Assembly (NCBI GenBank): GCA_937880585.1
Contig: CALFMR010000029.1
Span: forward strand, 1-8,559
Length of the DNA stretch: 8,559 bases
Direction of reading: 5' to 3'
Source: an uncultured Acidobacteriota bacterium
GTDB lineage: Bacteria; Acidobacteriota; Vicinamibacteria; Vicinamibacterales; SCN-69-37
The translations under genes and the position numbers were made by a program. The notes below the pieces were generated by a model. It did no database searches. It was not told the DNA's origin and saw nothing but the letters and a program-made list of their open reading frames with translations. Each line of letters starts with the position of its first letter. Within the stretch, counting starts at the first letter, position 1. Shown one piece after another: positions 6,186-8,559 of this stretch.

Positions 6186-7123
6186 CGCGTGCGCGTCAGA
6201 CTCCAGTCCGCGATCTCGCCGAGGCGGCCCGCGATGCCCGCGGTGGTCAACGCGCGATGCGCGCGATCGATACAGGCCGCCGCGCGACGGCGCGACTCGG
6301 CAAGGCCGTAGAGCGCGGGAAACGTCGGCTTGCCGGCGGCCGCGTCCTTGCCGGCAGTCTTGCCGAGCGCATCGGCGGATCCTTCGACGTCGAGGATGTC
6401 GTCGACGATCTGGAACGCGAGCCCGAGCTCGCGCGCGTAGACGTCGATGGCGTCCACGAGCCGTGCGTCCGCGCCGACGAGAAGCGCGCCCATCACGGCT
6501 GCCGCACGGATGAGCGCGCCCGTCTTGCGGCCGTGCATGTCTTCGAGTGCGGCGGCCGCATCCGGCGCGTCAGCCGGCGCGGGCTGTCCGACCGCGGCGA
6601 GATCGATCGCTTGTCCGCCGACCATGCCGGCCGACCCGGCCGCTTCAGCAAGGCGTGTCAGCGCCCGAAGTCGGCGGGCCGTGGACGCCGCCTCACGCGC
6701 GTCCCCGTCCGGCCATGACGCGAGCACGCGGAACGCGTCGGTGAGCAGCCCATCGCCCGCGAGAATCGCCATTCCGTCGCCGTACACGACGTGCGTCGTT
6801 GGCCGTCCCCGCCGCAGGGCATCGTCGTCCATGGCCGGCAGATCGTCGTGGACGAGCGAGTAGGCATGAATCATTTCCACGGCGCAAGCGGCCGGCAATG
6901 CGGCGGCACGCGCGGCCGTGACATCGAGGCCCACCTGCGGCGCGACGCTCTCGGCCGCGGCGATCGTCAGAATCGGGCGCAGCCGTTTGCCCGGACCGAG
7001 TGCGGCGTAGCGGATGGGCTCAGCGACGACCGCGGGCGCGTGCGAGGCGGCGAGGATGCGATCGAGCGCGGCTTCGACGTCGCGGCGACAGTCTTGGAAG
7101 TACGTCTCGAGATCGGACGGCAC
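6182..7123 (-). CDS. ispA: Short-chain polyprenyl diphosphate synthase (farnesyl/geranylgeranyl diphosphate synthase, IspA type)
   Basis: The enzyme condenses isopentenyl diphosphate with allylic diphosphates to make FPP and/or GGPP, precursors of undecaprenyl carrier lipid and quinones. From the GTG at 7123 the product has 313 residues. GPGKRLRPIL (44-53) binds diphosphate. The first Asp-rich motif is DDLPAMD (93-99) within HAYSLVHDDLPAMDDD, including the two-residue insertion and the Tyr five residues upstream seen in E. coli IspA. HGRKTGAL and GLAFQIVDDILD (234-245) follow, the second Asp-rich motif being DDILD (241-245). KDAAAGKPTFPALYGL is the typical C-terminal segment. GTG 7123 lies 1 nt past the xseB stop and gives a family-like N-terminus. 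ATG 7168 would add 15 residues overlapping xseB by 44 bp and is the alternative. dxs, often next in this cluster, is absent. Product chain length is inferred, not proven. Confidence 0.93.
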   Translation of the reverse strand: MPSDLETYFQDCRRDVEAALDRILAASHAPAVVAEPIRYAALGPGKRLRPILTIAAAESVAPQVGLDVTAARAAALPAACAVEMIHAYSLVHDDLPAMDDDALRRGRPTTHVVYGDGMAILAGDGLLTDAFRVLASWPDGDAREAASTARRLRALTRLAEAAGSAGMVGGQAIDLAAVGQPAPADAPDAAAALEDMHGRKTGALIRAAAVMGALLVGADARLVDAIDVYARELGLAFQIVDDILDVEGSADALGKTAGKDAAAGKPTFPALYGLAESRRRAAACIDRAHRALTTAGIAGRLGEIADWSLTRTR

Positions 7124-7124
7124 G

Positions 7125-7376
7125 TCAGCGGGTCGTATCCGTGGAGGGATCGAGAAGCGCTGACGCATCTCGAAGTTGACCGCGCTCGGTCAACTGCTCG
7201 ATGCGCCGTTCGGCCGCGCCGATCTGGTCGTGGCAGTAGCGCGACAGCGTGACGCCGCGCTCGAAGAGTGCCAGCGCCTTGTCGAGCGCGAGGTCGCCGT
7301 CCTCGAGCTGACGGACGATCTGCTCGAGTTCGCCGATCGCGGATTCGAAGTCCTTGATGGAATCGGGCTCAGTCAT
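7125..7376 (-). CDS. xseB: Exodeoxyribonuclease VII small subunit
   Basis: The 83-residue product is the usual size and shows the family pattern of two helices: FESAIGELEQIVRQLEDGDL (10-29), then ALDKALALFERGVTLSRYC (30-48), then a helix with IEQL (59-62). Several XseB chains bind the helical C-terminal part of XseA and are required for activity of exonuclease VII, which degrades single-stranded DNA to short oligonucleotides from both ends in mismatch repair and other DNA damage processing. The ATG at 7376 overlaps the xseA stop as ATGA, which fits coupled synthesis of partners. The last 10 residues or so (DPSTDTTR end) are weakly constrained. Confidence 0.95.
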   Translation of the reverse strand: MTEPDSIKDFESAIGELEQIVRQLEDGDLALDKALALFERGVTLSRYCHDQIGAAERRIEQLTERGQLRDASALLDPSTDTTR

Positions 7377-8559
7377 GATCTCGTGTCTTCGACGCGGCAG
7401 CCAATCTCGCCGTCCGCCAGCGTGACGCGCACGTGGTCGCCGGTCGTGACCGCGTGCGCGGATCGAATGATACTCGTGCGGTCCTCGTTCCAGCAGAGCG
7501 CGTAGCCGCGGCCGAGGACGGCCAGCGGGCTCAGCGCATCGAGACGTGCGGCGAGCGTGCGCGCGCGGCCAGCCGCGGCGAGCCGCCGGCGTTCGATGAG
7601 ATCGGGCAGTCGGCTGCCAGCCGTGACGGTGCGGGCTCGCAAGGCCGCGACGAGCGTGCGCGCATCGCGGCGCTCGAGACGCCGCACGAGCGCATCGACG
7701 CGCTGGCGCGCGGCCGCCACTCGTGCGGTGGCCGCATGACCGAGCCGCAGCGTGAGCTGCCGGCCGTCGCGTTCGCGCATGACGACGCGGACGGGCCAGT
7801 GGCCAAGGCGCGTGGCCAGGCGATCGGTGGCGTGCCGGCGTCGCGCCATCGCGGACGCGAGTGCGGCGCGCAGCCGGCCTTCGGCGCGATCGATGCGCGC
7901 GCAGAAATGATCGGCGCGCTCGACGACGATCTCGGCCGCGTTCGACGGCGTGGCCGCGCGCACGTCGGCGACGAAGTCGGCGATCGTGAAGTCCACCTCG
8001 TGGCCGACCGCGGAGATGACGGGCACCGGACAGCCCGCAATCGCGCGCGCAAGCCGTTCGTCGTTGAACGCCCAGAGATCCTCGGCGGATCCGCCGCCGC
8101 GGCCAATAATGACGACGTCGACTTCCGGCACGCGTACCACGGCGCCGAGCGCGCGCACCAGATCCTCGGCCGCGCCTTCGCCCTGCACGCGCGCGGCACG
8201 GACCACGAGACGCGCGGTGGGATGGCGCAGGACGATGACGCGCAGGATGTCGCGCACTGCGGCGCCGTCGAGCGACGTGACGACGCCAATGCGACGCGGC
8301 AGCACCGGTAGGAGCCGTTTGCGCGCGGTATCGAACAGGCCTTCGGCCTGGAGGCGCCGCTTGAGCTGCTCGAACGCGGCTTGCAGCGCGCCGAGCCCGT
8401 GCGGTTCGAGCGCATCACAGACGATCTGATATTCGCCCTTGGCCTCGTAGACCGTGAGACGGCCACGCGCGATGACGTGCATGCCGTCCTCGGGCCGGAA
8501 CTTCAGCGCGCGCGCGGTCGTGCGAAACATCACCGCGCGAAGCTGCGCGGCGTCATCTT
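7373..8559 (-). CDS. xseA: Exodeoxyribonuclease VII large subunit (5' end beyond window)
   Basis: The frame is open to the right edge, and 394 complete codons are visible. The first readable residues, DDAAQLRAVMFR (from 8557), match the second half of the N-terminal OB-fold, so roughly the first 45-60 residues lie outside the window. GTG at 8533 is internal and should not be taken as the start. Next come the OB-fold tail (GEYQIVCDALEPHGLGALQ), FEQLKRRLQAEGLFD, and the catalytic domain: RRIGVVTSLDGAAVRDILRV, DVVIIGRGGGSAEDLWAFND, PVISAVGHEVDFTIADFVAD and RAATPSNAAEI. A long Arg/Ala-rich coiled-coil region follows, where XseB binds. The end shows LSPLAVLGRGYAL and a small beta domain (VRVTLADGEIGCRV). 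All hallmark motifs are intact. Its stop overlaps xseB as ATGA. It is the first visible gene of the cluster; the promoter is not in the window. Confidence 0.95.
   Translation of the reverse strand, partial: DDAAQLRAVMFRTTARALKFRPEDGMHVIARGRLTVYEAKGEYQIVCDALEPHGLGALQAAFEQLKRRLQAEGLFDTARKRLLPVLPRRIGVVTSLDGAAVRDILRVIVLRHPTARLVVRAARVQGEGAAEDLVRALGAVVRVPEVDVVIIGRGGGSAEDLWAFNDERLARAIAGCPVPVISAVGHEVDFTIADFVADVRAATPSNAAEIVVERADHFCARIDRAEGRLRAALASAMARRRHATDRLATRLGHWPVRVVMRERDGRQLTLRLGHAATARVAAARQRVDALVRRLERRDARTLVAALRARTVTAGSRLPDLIERRRLAAAGRARTLAARLDALSPLAVLGRGYALCWNEDRTSIIRSAHAVTTGDHVRVTLADGEIGCRVEDTRS

Noticed and set aside
7433..8311. Plus-strand 292-codon open frame opposite xseA
   Set aside because: It is antisense to the intact catalytic and coiled-coil regions of xseA, with no start context or motif support.

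Overview
The window is GC-rich bacterial chromosome with housekeeping genes, most likely from an Acidobacteriota-type organism, possibly Vicinamibacteria. That placement is inferred from three things: an Oar-like TonB-dependent receptor with an N-terminal carboxypeptidase-regulatory-like domain, the GC-rich codon usage, and the neighbouring gene set. No rRNA or other phylogenetic marker is present to settle it. I see no mobile element, CRISPR array, tRNA or rRNA.

Layout. (1) 1-1337, minus: the N-terminal 445 residues of a large outer-membrane TonB-dependent receptor, whose 3' end lies outside the window. Its start has a strong GGAGG ribosome binding site and a recognisable promoter overlapped by a 14-bp perfect palindrome. 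(2) 1338-1566: a relatively AT-rich intergenic stretch holding that promoter, two hairpins and an 11-bp direct repeat. (3) 1567-2856, minus: an S41/CtpA-like protein with membrane anchor and PDZ domain. The positions of the catalytic Ser and Lys are occupied by Asn and Ile, so it looks like a pseudoprotease. (4) 2857-2961: a divergent intergenic region with -10-like elements exactly 7 nt from both start codons, suggesting leaderless transcripts. (5) 2962-4536, plus: ruvX (yqgF) then mltG, a common bacterial pairing of pre-16S rRNA processing nuclease and endolytic murein transglycosylase. (6) 4537-4560: a short convergent spacer with a small hairpin. (7) 4561-8559, minus: a tightly packed cluster xseA-xseB-ispA-tlyA-nadK, transcribed from beyond the right edge.

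How the genes work together. The minus-strand cluster is a widely conserved set: both exonuclease VII subunits, a short-chain prenyl diphosphate synthase feeding isoprenoid and cell-wall lipid carrier synthesis, a TlyA-type rRNA 2'-O-methyltransferase and NAD kinase. Three of its four junctions are 4-bp ATGA overlaps, and the fourth is either a 1-nt gap or a 44-bp overlap, so one polycistronic message with translational coupling is very likely. dxs, often found between ispA and tlyA, is absent, and recN does not follow nadK here. MltG and the S41-like protein both probably act at the cell envelope, but no direct functional link can be read from the sequence.

Most of the window is ordinary core genome. 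The best candidates for a second look are the catalytically degenerate S41 protein and the regulatory architecture upstream of the receptor.
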